Of a DNA stretch of 64,000 nt, positions 26,321 to 35,411 are shown in pieces (positions within the stretch are counted from its first letter, which is position 1; every line of letters begins with the position of its first letter). The stretch lies in the NCBI GenBank assembly GCA_016183765.1, contig JACPEA010000010.1, forward strand, positions 1-64,000, given 5' to 3'. The translations under genes and the position numbers were made by a program. The notes below the pieces were generated by a model, which saw nothing but the letters and a program-made list of their open reading frames with translations, was not told the origin of the DNA and made no database searches. The stretch comes from Bacteroidota bacterium. Lineage in GTDB: Bacteria; Bacteroidota; Bacteroidia; Chitinophagales; Chitinophagaceae.

Positions 26321-27085
26321 TTATTTTTTATTGAGATAAAGATCAAAGGTATCTCCTCTCAGTCCGATACGCATGGATTCCAGCGGGATCACTTCATTGG
26401 GAGCAATATTACCCAGGTTCACATTACAACCAATGAGTTCAAGGAAATACAGTTGCTGCGCTTTCTGTGGCGCTTCCCAGATGATCTTTTCGGCGGGGAT
26501 CTGTGTCAGGATCTCCTGTACCAGCCCTTCCCTTACTTCCCCGCTGCCACGGTAAATACCCACATTACCTGCTTCCCTGGCTTCAGCGATCACATAAGAG
26601 GAACCCGCTTCCAGTTCTGCACGCATCTGTTCTATCCATTTGTAGGGGGGAATGATATGTGCAGCATCCTTACTGCCCACTTCACTGAGCACCGTTGCGT
26701 GTTTGGTCAGTTTTTCAATGTAGCCGCATTTTTCTGCGTGGGGTATGCTCACAGATCCATCACTCACTTCCACATAAGTGATCCCGTAATCCTTGCATAC
26801 AGCAATATAATCGTCGAACTGGTTGCGGATCAGGAATGCTTCAAACAAAGTGCCCCCGAAATAGATTGGAATGTTATAGGAATGATATACTTCTATCTTC
26901 TGTCGCAGGTTGGGCGTTACGAACGATGTACCAAAACCCAGTTTAACAATATCAACATGCGGCCCTGCCACACTTACAAAATCATGTACTTCGTTAATGC
27001 TAAGTCCCTTGTCCATGACCATGGTCAGTCCTGAGGTTCTTGGCTGTGCGGTACGTTCGGGGATCTGGGTGAGGTTAAAATTCAT
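26321..27085 (-). CDS. Phosphosulfolactate synthase-like protein (ComA family)
   Basis: A 254-aa TIM-barrel protein of the ComA family, which adds sulfite to phosphoenolpyruvate to make phosphosulfolactate. Support: GLTMVMDKGLSINEVHDFV, then VDIVKLGFGTSFVTPN, YFGGTLFEAFL, YVEVSDGSVSI and NLGNIAPNEVIPLESMRIGLRGDT at the end. In methanogens this starts coenzyme M synthesis. Bacteroidota lack that pathway, so here it probably feeds sulfolactate, sulfonolipid or another sulfonate route (inference). It sits between a TPR gene (82 nt upstream) and aroE (3 nt downstream), suggesting an operon. Confidence 0.85.
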   Translation of the reverse strand: MNFNLTQIPERTAQPRTSGLTMVMDKGLSINEVHDFVSVAGPHVDIVKLGFGTSFVTPNLRQKIEVYHSYNIPIYFGGTLFEAFLIRNQFDDYIAVCKDYGITYVEVSDGSVSIPHAEKCGYIEKLTKHATVLSEVGSKDAAHIIPPYKWIEQMRAELEAGSSYVIAEAREAGNVGIYRGSGEVREGLVQEILTQIPAEKIIWEAPQKAQQLYFLELIGCNVNLGNIAPNEVIPLESMRIGLRGDTFDLYLNKK

Positions 27086-27167
27086 AGTTCATTACATTTT
27101 TCCGGCGCAAAAATACATGAAACGGATGAGTGTAGGATTCACGGATCGGCATCGCTGCAAAAAACGA

Positions 27168-28589
27168 TCAGATCTTTCTGCCTTTTTTGTAACGCGCCAC
27201 AATATCTACCACCTGGTTATTCTGGAGGATGGAAGGATTGAGTTCGATGAATTTTTTTAACTGGCGCGGGGCTTTCTCCATGGCCATTTCCAGTTTCTGC
27301 AAAGCGTCTTTGGATTTACCCTGTGCAAACAAGATGGTACTGTAATAGAACAGGAATACCGCTTTACCATCGGTGGCTTTCATCGCTGCCAGGCACTGTT
27401 CAATGCCTTCCTCATACAGTTCCGCTTTGATCAGGCAGCGGATCAAAGCTTCCCATCCCGCCACATTCTTGGTTTTGTGGCGCACCACCGTTCCAAAATA
27501 CTGGATCGCATCCTTGTACTGGTGCAGGTGCATTTTACATTCGCCCATGGCCAGGTTATACTCCGGTATGGAACGATGGATCCGCATGGCATTCTCCAGT
27601 TGTTTCACCGCAGACTGCCATTGCTCTTCCAGCATATAAGTAACGGCAATTTTATAATGCAGTTTGCTGTCTTCGGGGTTCAGGTGCACCGCTTTCTTGT
27701 AATGGAACCTGGCCTGCGCATAGTTGCCCATCCGGTGGTAACAGTGGCCGATGGCTTCGTATATCACATCTTCCGGCCGGGTAAGTTCCAGCACTTTCTC
27801 CAGCACTTCGATGGCTTCCTTGTATTTGCGCAACCGGAGATAGGCATCACCCATATTGCGGTAAGCATAGTCGAACTTTTCGTCGATAGCCACCGCATAC
27901 TGGTAGGCATCGATCGATTTCTCGTAGAGCTTAAGTCCCTGGTAAGCAGCAGCCAGGTTAAACCAGGCCAGCTCACTGAAAGGATATTCCTCAATGATCT
28001 GCTGGTGCAACCGGATACTTTCCTCGTTACGGCCGGTAAAATCGGTCCAGAAACAGATCTTATACAAAGCTTCTTCGTTATTGGGCTCCGCTTCTAATAC
28101 CAGTTTCAGGCAGTCGAACACTTTATCAAACTCCTCATAATCATCATATACGTCCGCCAGTTCGAACAGGAGATCGATCTTTTCCTCTCCTTCAAACAGG
28201 TCTAAGGCAGCTTCGAGCAGTTCCACCGCTTTGGCTTGCTGATCCAGCGCCATATACGCATCTGTTTTTAAAATATATAAGTTCAGGTCGCGGCTATCAT
28301 AGAGTTCTGCCATTTCCAGCACATCCAGTGCTTCCCGGTATTTGCGGGTAGCCAGCAGCAGGTCGGCCTTTTTGATCATCAGCTGGGATGAATAGGGGAA
28401 CTGGGACAAACCGGTTTCTGCGGCCTCGAGCGCCTCGGGAAGGTCATCTTTTTCGTCAAAATGGTCGATAATGCGCTCAAAAGCATCCTCTTCCAGGAAA
28501 GCATGGGTTCTGCCGTTCTTGAGATTCTGGTACTGTCTGAGTAGTTCTTTTAGCTCTTCGCGGTCTTCGCGATACGGATTTTCTCGCAT
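27168..28589 (-). CDS. Tetratricopeptide repeat protein
   Basis: A 473-aa cytoplasmic protein (no signal peptide) made almost entirely of about 12 TPR helix pairs, for example SELAWFNLAAAYQGLKLYEK, YAYRNMGDAYLRLRKYKEAI and IYEAIGHCYHRMGNYAQA. Such proteins are protein-interaction scaffolds. The partner is not indicated. It lies upstream of the phosphosulfolactate synthase-like gene on the same strand (82-nt gap) and ends with a basic tail (YKKGRKI). Confidence 0.85.
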   Translation of the reverse strand: MRENPYREDREELKELLRQYQNLKNGRTHAFLEEDAFERIIDHFDEKDDLPEALEAAETGLSQFPYSSQLMIKKADLLLATRKYREALDVLEMAELYDSRDLNLYILKTDAYMALDQQAKAVELLEAALDLFEGEEKIDLLFELADVYDDYEEFDKVFDCLKLVLEAEPNNEEALYKICFWTDFTGRNEESIRLHQQIIEEYPFSELAWFNLAAAYQGLKLYEKSIDAYQYAVAIDEKFDYAYRNMGDAYLRLRKYKEAIEVLEKVLELTRPEDVIYEAIGHCYHRMGNYAQARFHYKKAVHLNPEDSKLHYKIAVTYMLEEQWQSAVKQLENAMRIHRSIPEYNLAMGECKMHLHQYKDAIQYFGTVVRHKTKNVAGWEALIRCLIKAELYEEGIEQCLAAMKATDGKAVFLFYYSTILFAQGKSKDALQKLEMAMEKAPRQLKKFIELNPSILQNNQVVDIVARYKKGRKI

Positions 28590-28691
28590 TGGCTATTAGG
28601 TTGATACAATTTATGGATAAAAATCAGCTTTTTCAGGCTTTTTTGTAACTTTCTGGCGTTGTTAACGTTTGTTAATAAAATGAGAATTGTG

Positions 28692-28718
28692 TTGGTATTA
28701 AGAAAAATAATACCTTTG
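28692..28718 (+). promoter_or_regulatory. Promoter with near-leaderless spacing
   Basis: TTG at 28692-28694, a 16-nt spacer and TACCTTTG at 28711-28718. With the usual distance from the -7 box, transcription would start at or next to the ATG at 28724, leaving little or no leader. Confidence 0.55.
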
Positions 28719-28723
28719 TACAA

Positions 28724-29077
28724 ATGAAACGTACCCAAAACATCAAAAAACTTGGTATTTGTGCCCTGCTGCTTCTGGGCATACAAGTGGCTTATGCGGC
28801 GTTCTCATTTACAGGGATCGCGGATGAAAAGATCAGGACCAGCAAGTATTCTTTCAAACACCTGAGCTCCTTATCGCACAAAAGCCTGTCTTTCTCCTCT
28901 CTTAAATCGAGTCTGCAGTACAAAGGACCGCAAACTTCTGTCTCCAAAGAGAACGGCAATGGTACGGAAGTAAGTTCGATGCTGCGTTTCGATAACGGGA
29001 ATACTACCTATGTATATCCTTACAAGTTCAAAGTAAAGGCGCCTAAGTTCAAAACGCCAGCTCCTCCGCAACACTAA
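28724..29077 (+). CDS. Small exported basic protein, unknown
   Basis: 117 aa. A hydrophobic N-terminal segment (LGICALLLLGIQVAYAAFS) is a signal peptide or membrane anchor. The rest is basic and low in complexity (Ser/Lys-rich, STYVYPYKFKVKAPKFKTP near the end). No family recognised. It is convergent with, and overlaps by 4 nt, the 211-aa gene on the other strand. Preceded by a good -7 box so close to the ATG that the mRNA may be leaderless. Confidence 0.6.
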   Translation: MKRTQNIKKLGICALLLLGIQVAYAAFSFTGIADEKIRTSKYSFKHLSSLSHKSLSFSSLKSSLQYKGPQTSVSKENGNGTEVSSMLRFDNGNTTYVYPYKFKVKAPKFKTPAPPQH

Positions 29078-29709
29078 TTCAGGATACGATATCCACTTAC
29101 CGGAATATCAAAACGTGAAGCCTGTACCGGGCTGAGATTTATTTTGGTAGCAGTATACCTGATCTTTTTGCCATTGGCTTCCTGCGATTCAAATTCAAGT
29201 ACGAAACCGGGAATATCCTTGAACTGGTATTCGAACTCTTTTACGGAAGGAACGATGGCTGAAGCATAGTACAGGGTGAGCACTGACCCATCTTTCAACT
29301 GTATCAACGCTTTTTTGCACTCATAGCCCAGGATGGTTTTGGTATCCGAGTTGACCAGCGACACGGTCATTCCCTCATATTTTTTATTCTCTCCCAGCCA
29401 TTGGGCCCTGTCCAGCCTCGTCATGAATTTATTGTTCCCGAACTCCCGCAGGATCACTGCAGCACCGGTTGACTTGTTGTAGATCAGCGACTGGGTGAAG
29501 GACGGGCTTACCAGGTCTGCGCGACTATCATTCCCTTTGATATATACATTCTTGGTACTTGCTTTCAGCGATTCCGATACGTCTTTATCCATGGCGTCAT
29601 CCTCGGCGCTGATCGCATAACTGATGGTACAATCTGCGATCACCCTTTGCGCCTGCACGCCGGTAACCAGCAGGCAGATTATCATAACGGAAATAAAAAA
29701 ATGTTTCAT
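29074..29709 (-). CDS. Secreted GLPGLI/DUF-like protein, unknown function
   Basis: 211 aa with signal peptide (VMIICLLVTGVQAQ). ILGYECKKALIQLKDGSVLTLYYAS and the late IPGFVLEF are characteristic of Bacteroidota secreted GLPGLI/DUF4412-like proteins (beta-sandwich, substrate unknown). It is located beside yidC (139 nt) on the same strand, separated by yidC's own terminator. It overlaps the opposite-strand small gene by 4 nt at the stop codons. Confidence 0.65.
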   Translation of the reverse strand: MKHFFISVMIICLLVTGVQAQRVIADCTISYAISAEDDAMDKDVSESLKASTKNVYIKGNDSRADLVSPSFTQSLIYNKSTGAAVILREFGNNKFMTRLDRAQWLGENKKYEGMTVSLVNSDTKTILGYECKKALIQLKDGSVLTLYYASAIVPSVKEFEYQFKDIPGFVLEFESQEANGKKIRYTATKINLSPVQASRFDIPVSGYRILN

Positions 29710-29782
29710 GTGCTTTTGTTTTCTGTTACCAGGTTCTTCCCAAGATACTAAAATAGAATATCGTTCCCGGCCGTATACTGTT

Positions 29783-29833
29783 AAAAAAATTGGGGAATTC
29801 CTGCGCAGCTATGCCACTTGGAATTCCCCAATT
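29783..29833 (-). terminator. yidC terminator
   Basis: A perfect 14-bp stem (29788-29801 with 29820-29833) with an 18-nt loop, followed on the minus strand by seven U. It ends the yidC transcript just before the next minus-strand gene. Confidence 0.88.
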
Positions 29834-29848
29834 CAACCAATTACTTGT

Positions 29849-31693
29849 TTATTTCTTTTTCTGTGTTTTGTCTTTCAGGTCCTGCAGTTTTTTCTGACTC
29901 TCCATCATCTGCTCATAACGCCCCTGCCATTTGCTCTTGGTTTTGGGGGCTTTCCGTTTCTCTTCAATCTTGGCCAGTATCTTGTCGTGATTGATGATAT
30001 AGTTCTGGATCACGAATTGTAATCCCAGGGTTACCACGTTGGAAACCGTATAATACCAGGTCAGGGCCGAAGGCAGTTTGTTGAAGATGAACAACAGCAT
30101 GAACGGGAAGATATACGGCATATACTTCAACGCCGGGTTATCCTGGGTTGGCGTCATGCTCATGTTGTAGATCGAGATCAGGAAGCTGGTCGCCACCGCG
30201 GTAATGGTGAACAAGCTGATATGGTCACCAAAAGCCGGAATAGTAAACGGCAGATGGGCGATGGAGTCGTAAGAGGACAGGTCATGGCTCCACAGGAATT
30301 CCTTACCCCTCAGGCTGATATTCGAGTTAAAGAAGCTATACAGGGCAAAGAAGATGGGGATCTGCAGCAAAGCCGGGATACATCCGCCCAATGGGTTCAC
30401 ACCCGCTTCGCGGAACAGTTTCATCTGCTCCATGGCAAAGCCCTGCTGGTCGCTGCCGAATTTCTTTTTCAGCTCATCCAGCTCGGGACGTAACACTTTC
30501 ATTTTGGCCCCGCTCAGGTAACTGCTGTAGGTAAGCGGCGCCGTTACCAGGCGGATGAACAGGGTCAGCAACAATACCACCCATCCATAATTCTTCACAA
30601 AACCCGCGAAGAAATCAAACACATTCATGATGATGTATTTGTTGATGGGTCGCACAAAAGAGTACATATCCCGGCCCAGGTTCACGATCCTGTCCATTTC
30701 CGGGGCCTGCTTCTTCAGTATTTTGTAATCGCTGGGACCATAATACAACTGCAACGGTACACTCACCGAACTGCTTACCGGCAATTTTGCCTGCAGGCTT
30801 ACATCTGCAGTGGCCAGTGCTTTACTGGAATCGGTTTTACGGGCCCAGTTGATCTGTCCGCCGGTAAAATTATTCCTGGCCACCAACGTACTGTTAAAGA
30901 ACTGCTGTACCACACTCACCCACTGCACCGGTTTCTCAAATTTCCACTCGTTCTTGGCAGAGATATAGTCGAACCCATTCCCTTCCGAGAAACAGATATT
31001 CGACATCTGCCTTTCATAATCATGCGCATGTTCCACCTGGAAAGTCTCTGCGCGCCAGCTCATATTCAGCAAGCCCTGGCTCAATAATTTATCCGCACCG
31101 TTCATCGACACATTCCAGTCGAGCATATAGTCTTCCTCTTTCAGGATGTACTGGTGGGTAACCGACTCGCCATTGGCGCCGGTCAGTGTAAAACTGATGG
31201 CCTGGCTTTTATCCGCATTGGTCACAGGTGCAGAAGCCGTAAAGAACAGGTTGGTGGTTTGTGCAGACTGGTTGGCTGCGGTATTGATGGTATAACCCAA
31301 TTGGCTGTATTCGCCCAGCACCACTTCCTTTTGATCTACTGAAGACTGGTAATTCTTCAGCTGCACTTTTCTTACCTGTCCGCCCTTGTTACTGAAAGTG
31401 ACTTTCATCACTTTGTTCTCAAGGGTAACCAGTTGTTCTGTCCCGATTCCTGCAGTAGTGAAATCACCGGCAGCAGATACGCGGGTTACAGAGTCCCTGT
31501 GCAAAGAATCCATCCTGGCCACGAGGGTATCGGTTGCTTTGATACTGGCAGCCTGCACACGCCTGATAGAATCTTCCTGTTTTTGTTTGGCACCCAGCAT
31601 TTCATTCTGCTGTTTATTGCTGAACCAGAAATAGGCGAAAAACAAAAGTCCCAGTAAAACAAACCCAATGACCGTATTCTTGTCCGTCTTCAT
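29849..31693 (-). CDS. yidC: Membrane protein insertase YidC
   Basis: A 614-aa inner-membrane insertase working with or without SecYEG. N-terminal TM (FVLLGLLFFAYFWFS, residues 11-25), large periplasmic beta domain (about 60-360), then the conserved hydrophobic block: NYGWVVLLLTLFIRLVTAPL, MKLFREAGVNPLGGCIPALL, FNKLPSALTWYYTVSNVVTL (about 380-560), and a basic C-terminal tail (KKKLQDLKDK-like) that binds ribosomes. The -7 box is at 31713-31720. It ends in a strong terminator. Confidence 0.95.
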   Translation of the reverse strand: MKTDKNTVIGFVLLGLLFFAYFWFSNKQQNEMLGAKQKQEDSIRRVQAASIKATDTLVARMDSLHRDSVTRVSAAGDFTTAGIGTEQLVTLENKVMKVTFSNKGGQVRKVQLKNYQSSVDQKEVVLGEYSQLGYTINTAANQSAQTTNLFFTASAPVTNADKSQAISFTLTGANGESVTHQYILKEEDYMLDWNVSMNGADKLLSQGLLNMSWRAETFQVEHAHDYERQMSNICFSEGNGFDYISAKNEWKFEKPVQWVSVVQQFFNSTLVARNNFTGGQINWARKTDSSKALATADVSLQAKLPVSSSVSVPLQLYYGPSDYKILKKQAPEMDRIVNLGRDMYSFVRPINKYIIMNVFDFFAGFVKNYGWVVLLLTLFIRLVTAPLTYSSYLSGAKMKVLRPELDELKKKFGSDQQGFAMEQMKLFREAGVNPLGGCIPALLQIPIFFALYSFFNSNISLRGKEFLWSHDLSSYDSIAHLPFTIPAFGDHISLFTITAVATSFLISIYNMSMTPTQDNPALKYMPYIFPFMLLFIFNKLPSALTWYYTVSNVVTLGLQFVIQNYIINHDKILAKIEEKRKAPKTKSKWQGRYEQMMESQKKLQDLKDKTQKKK

Positions 31694-31712
31694 ACTAGAT
31701 TTTATTGAGCGG

Positions 31713-31720
31713 CAAAGGTA
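31713..31720 (-). promoter_or_regulatory. yidC -7 box
   Basis: TACCTTTG on the minus strand, 20 nt before the yidC ATG (predicted leader about 15 nt). No clear TTG -33 at the standard distance. Its presence in the overlapping upstream frame supports a downstream start for the divergent DUF4407-like gene. Confidence 0.55.
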
Positions 31721-31883
31721 GTATTTGGAACGAAGATTGGGTATACCAAGTTGCCAACCCGTTAAAATAGCGATAAATCGGCCGGAAGGGGTGAAAATGC
31801 CGGTTTTTCATCGTTTCTTTAGGCCACTTCAACCCAGGGTAACACCCAACTTCTACCGGTCATTCATTACGAAAGCTTTTTTT

Positions 31884-33083
31884 ATGCAGGAAAACACGAT
31901 GCCTTTTTCCCAAAGGGAGGGCTATGTACCGGACAGATGGACCCGTTTTCTCTGGTGGCTCTCCACCGCCGAGCCCCAAATACTGGCCGGTTGTGTGGTA
32001 GACCGGAGCCGGTATGCCATTGTGGGCATGACCGTTCTCGGCACCTGGGCCTTTGCCACACTGGCCTGGTCTTATTTTTTCAGCACGGTGGTGACTCACT
32101 GGTTGGTTGCCGTTTTACTGGGTGTATTCATGGGTGGTATCATCCTCACCATCGACCGGGCATTGATCAAAGGCATCAGCCGTTCGAACAAGAAAAGATT
32201 TTTACCATTAGTCTTCAGGGCGGCCCTGGCCCTGGTGATCGGTCTGTTCATGGCCCAGCCGGCTTTGTTATACCTGTTCGACAAAGAGATCCATGTGCAG
32301 ATATCGCTGGACAATGAACAACGCAGGCGTGATAAACTTGGCAGGCAGGATACCTTATACTTTGCCCAAAAAACAAGGCTTCAGCAGCAAAAGAACAGCC
32401 TGCAACAGGAACTCAACTCCCGGTATGCGGAAGTAAGTGCCGCAAGGGATGCTTTCATCAGGGAAACAGACGGAACAGGCGGCAGTAAAAAGATCGGTTT
32501 AAAAGATATTGCCCAGGCCAAACAAAGGGAGTACCAGAAACTGGATGCCGATTACCGTTTAAAAGAGCAGCAACTGCTTCCGCAGATCAAAACCAGCGAC
32601 AGCCTGGTTGCAGCAATAGACGCCGCTATACAGAAAGAGCAAAATGCTTTTGCAACTTTGCTGAATGACGGTTTCATTACCCGGATCGAAGCGTTGAACC
32701 ACCTGGTACAGAACAATGTTTCTGTGGCATTCCGGTATTATTTACTGGTGGTCATCCTGCTGTTGATAGAACTGATGCCGGTGATCACCAAAACCATTTT
32801 GCCTGAAGGGAGTTACGATAAAAAACTGGAGTTACAAGAAGCGCTTGAGAAGGAACTCGCACAAAAAAATCACGAACGTGAAATTGCCATCAAGGAACTG
32901 TACAACCAGACCGCATTTGAGCAGGACAGCGGGTTTATCAAAGAATTTTTCGCGCAGGCGGAACAGGAAAGAAAACAGAAACTAAACACCCGGATGCAGG
33001 AATGGAAAGAGACCGATAACAAGGCCTTTGACGAACTCTGGGAAGATATGAAACGGGATATGCTGTCCCGACAGGAGGATTAA
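31884..33083 (+). CDS. DUF4407-like membrane protein with coiled coil
   Basis: 399 aa from the ATG at 31884 (MQENTMPFSQREGYVPDRW); a longer frame begins at 31725 but crosses the yidC promoter. Two N-terminal TM segments (VLGTWAFATLAWSYFF, WLVAVLLGVFMGGIILTIDR), a third near 165-180, a long coiled coil (RRRDKLGRQDTLYFAQKTRL onwards), then a further TM (FRYYLLVVILLLIELMPVI) and a charged C-terminus. Matches the DUF4407 layout; function unknown. A heptad array starts immediately after its TAA. Confidence 0.7.
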   Translation: MQENTMPFSQREGYVPDRWTRFLWWLSTAEPQILAGCVVDRSRYAIVGMTVLGTWAFATLAWSYFFSTVVTHWLVAVLLGVFMGGIILTIDRALIKGISRSNKKRFLPLVFRAALALVIGLFMAQPALLYLFDKEIHVQISLDNEQRRRDKLGRQDTLYFAQKTRLQQQKNSLQQELNSRYAEVSAARDAFIRETDGTGGSKKIGLKDIAQAKQREYQKLDADYRLKEQQLLPQIKTSDSLVAAIDAAIQKEQNAFATLLNDGFITRIEALNHLVQNNVSVAFRYYLLVVILLLIELMPVITKTILPEGSYDKKLELQEALEKELAQKNHEREIAIKELYNQTAFEQDSGFIKEFFAQAEQERKQKLNTRMQEWKETDNKAFDELWEDMKRDMLSRQED

Positions 33084-33118
33084 TTCAGCGTTCCTTGTTC
33101 ATCATTCAATATTCTCAT
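33084..33118. repeat. Heptad array filling a convergent gap, TTC words
   Basis: Consecutive 7-base words TTCAGCG, TTCCTTG, TTCATCA, TTCAATA, TTCTCAT from 33084. It begins at the base after the TAA stop of the DUF4407-like gene (33081-33083) and runs through the stop codon of the opposite gene (33115-33117), so it fills the whole gap. It shares three words with the array at 38334-38368 but in a different order. Confidence 0.75.
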
Positions 33119-35295
33119 CTTCCTCCCGGAGGACAATAGGTTCTCAGGTAATTGGTATACAGCTGGTTCAGATGCGGAATGGTTCCCTTACCTTCTGAAA
33201 TACTGTGGGTACGGTTGGGATAACTCATCATCTGGAATTGTTTTCCGTTAGCGATCAGTTCGTTGATGAGCTGTTCGGCATTATTATAATGTACGTTATC
33301 ATCGCCGGTGCCATGGATGTATAACAGGTTACCGCGCAGGTTCTTTGCATGGGTGATGGCTGAGCCTTTTACAAAGTCTTCGCGGTTCTCCTGTGGTAAT
33401 CCCATATACCTTTCCTGGTAAATATTATCGTACGTCAGCTGGTTGCCCACAGCCGCGATCGAGATACCGGTTTGATAGATCTCCGGATACAGGAACATCA
33501 GTCCCAATGTGGCTGAGCCACCACCACTCCAGCCCCAAACGGCTAAACGCGAGGTATCCACAAAAGACCATTTCATCACTTCTTTGGCGGCCATGGCCTG
33601 GTCGCGCAGGTTGATCTGTCCGATCTTACGGTAGATGGATTTGCGCCACTCCCTTCCTTTCGGTGCAGGTGTACCGCGGTTATCCATGGTGATATAGATA
33701 TAGCCATCTTTGGCCATATTTCCCGTATACATGCGGTTCATACCGGCGCCCCACTGGTCTTTGGCATTTTGTCCGGCAGGTTCTGTGTACACATAAAACA
33801 CGACCGGATATTTTTTGGTAGGATCGAAATTCTCCGGCTTGGCCATCCAGCCATCCATTTCAATACCGTCCACCGTTTTCACCGTAAAGAACGAAACATT
33901 CGATTTTGACTTATCGGCTTTGGCCACAGCCGCATTCACCTGGTCGCCATTGAATGCCTTATGATCGGGCAGGCTTACCCACTCGCGGGAAGGCTGTGTA
34001 TAATAATTGGAGAAAGAATGTTGTGCAAATTTAGCACCGGGCGATACAGTGTAACTATGCGTACCATTCTGGTTCATTGGCGAGATCCGCTCTGCCGCGG
34101 CTGAACCATCGAGCCTGGCACGATAAAGGTAACGCTGTGTAGCATTACCGGGCGTAGCATAAAAATACGCATATCCCCCAGCTTCATCCAGTGCAGTAAC
34201 AGCCATGATATCATAATCGCCGCGTGTGATCAGCGTTTCAGATTTACCGTCCCTGCTGATGCGGTACAGGTGGCGCCATCCGTCTTTTTCACTGGTCCAC
34301 AGGAACTCTTTACCGCCATTCAGCCAGAACTTATCGCTCAGGGAAGCCACTGCATCTATCCAGGCTACATCGGTCTCCTGGTAGATAGAAGTGGATTTAC
34401 CCGTTACAACATCACTCAGTAAGATATTACTCTGGTTCTGTTTGCGGTTCAGGTGCTGCATGATCAGCTGGCTGCTGTTGGCGGCCCATTCCATACGGGG
34501 CACATACGATTGAAGTACAGGGTCGGTAGGTATCTGCATCCAGTTGGTTGTAGCGGTGCTGATATCCACTACACCGATCTTATAAGGTGAGGGTGCTTCA
34601 CCCGCAACCGGGTATTCCAGCGGAACGGGGAAAGGATAGATAGAATCCGTCATATTCACCATCAGGTAATTCTTTACGTTAGACGCATTGATCTGCCAGT
34701 AAGCGATCTTTTTGCTGTCCGGACTCCAACGGAACCCGTCCAGGCAGCCAAACTCCTCTTCATAGGCCCAGTCGAACGTACCATTGATGATCTTCCGGTT
34801 ACCGCCTTTCGTGAGCGCTGTGATCTTGCCGCTGGCGAGATCTTCCAGGTAAATATTGAATTCACTTACATAAGCCACTTTCTTACCATCCGGCGAGAAT
34901 TTGGCAAACATCAGCGAGGAAGCAGGGCGCCCCCTGCCCAGCTGGCGCAGTGTTTTATCTGCCAGGTTCAATACCCAGTAATCGCCACGACTATCCTGGC
35001 GCCATACTTTTTTGGTGTTGGTGTAGATCAGCACCTGTTTATCATCGGCTGAAAAACTGAAATCACGGATCGACAGCGATGCTGTATCCTGTTTGGGTGT
35101 TACCAGTGTTTTGGTCACCAGCACTGTTTTAGCCAGTGAAGGCAGTTCATTCTTAACGATCTCTCCATGTTCGATCGTATAAAAAGCATTACCATCGCGT
35201 GTCCAACGAAGTCCCTGCGAACGTGCCGGCACCGAAACAGCGACCAGCAACAGCAAGCATACAGAAATCATCCAATACCTTCTCATAGTTGTCAT
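33115..35295 (-). CDS. S9 family prolyl oligopeptidase (DPP-IV-like)
   Basis: 726 aa from ATG 35295 (MTTMRRYWMISVCLLLL; 35286 is an alternative). Signal peptide to about residue 26. The N-terminal DPP-IV beta-propeller (about 60-470) includes FDWAYEEEFGCLDGFRWSPD. The alpha/beta-hydrolase domain has the nucleophile motif GWSGGGS (Ser about 590), the acid in HGTGDDNVHY and the histidine in NRTHSISEG. Likely a periplasmic or secreted exopeptidase removing X-Pro dipeptides. It follows pyrG on the same strand past a terminator. Its stop codon lies inside a heptad array. Confidence 0.9.
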   Translation of the reverse strand: MTTMRRYWMISVCLLLLVAVSVPARSQGLRWTRDGNAFYTIEHGEIVKNELPSLAKTVLVTKTLVTPKQDTASLSIRDFSFSADDKQVLIYTNTKKVWRQDSRGDYWVLNLADKTLRQLGRGRPASSLMFAKFSPDGKKVAYVSEFNIYLEDLASGKITALTKGGNRKIINGTFDWAYEEEFGCLDGFRWSPDSKKIAYWQINASNVKNYLMVNMTDSIYPFPVPLEYPVAGEAPSPYKIGVVDISTATTNWMQIPTDPVLQSYVPRMEWAANSSQLIMQHLNRKQNQSNILLSDVVTGKSTSIYQETDVAWIDAVASLSDKFWLNGGKEFLWTSEKDGWRHLYRISRDGKSETLITRGDYDIMAVTALDEAGGYAYFYATPGNATQRYLYRARLDGSAAAERISPMNQNGTHSYTVSPGAKFAQHSFSNYYTQPSREWVSLPDHKAFNGDQVNAAVAKADKSKSNVSFFTVKTVDGIEMDGWMAKPENFDPTKKYPVVFYVYTEPAGQNAKDQWGAGMNRMYTGNMAKDGYIYITMDNRGTPAPKGREWRKSIYRKIGQINLRDQAMAAKEVMKWSFVDTSRLAVWGWSGGGSATLGLMFLYPEIYQTGISIAAVGNQLTYDNIYQERYMGLPQENREDFVKGSAITHAKNLRGNLLYIHGTGDDNVHYNNAEQLINELIANGKQFQMMSYPNRTHSISEGKGTIPHLNQLYTNYLRTYCPPGGR

Positions 35296-35353
35296 TTTAG
35301 GACCTTGAAAGTACTGAATCCGGTTTATAATTACGAACACGGCACTGCCTTTG

Positions 35354-35411
35354 TAACCTGTCCGGGCCCTCCTTCCACACTTCCGGAAAAAAGAACGCCC
35401 CGGACAGGTTA
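35354..35411 (-). other. Alternative hairpin overlapping the pyrG terminator
   Basis: TAACCTGTCCGGG at 35354-35366 is perfectly complementary to 35399-35411 (13 bp). The 35399-35411 arm occupies part of the pyrG terminator's stem and all of its loop, so the two structures are mutually exclusive. In RNA order the second arm comes after the terminator U-tract. See findings. Confidence 0.6.

Noticed and set aside
31725..31883. N-terminal extension of the DUF4407-like protein
   Set aside because: No family sense and crosses the yidC promoter region; the start at 31884 is preferred.
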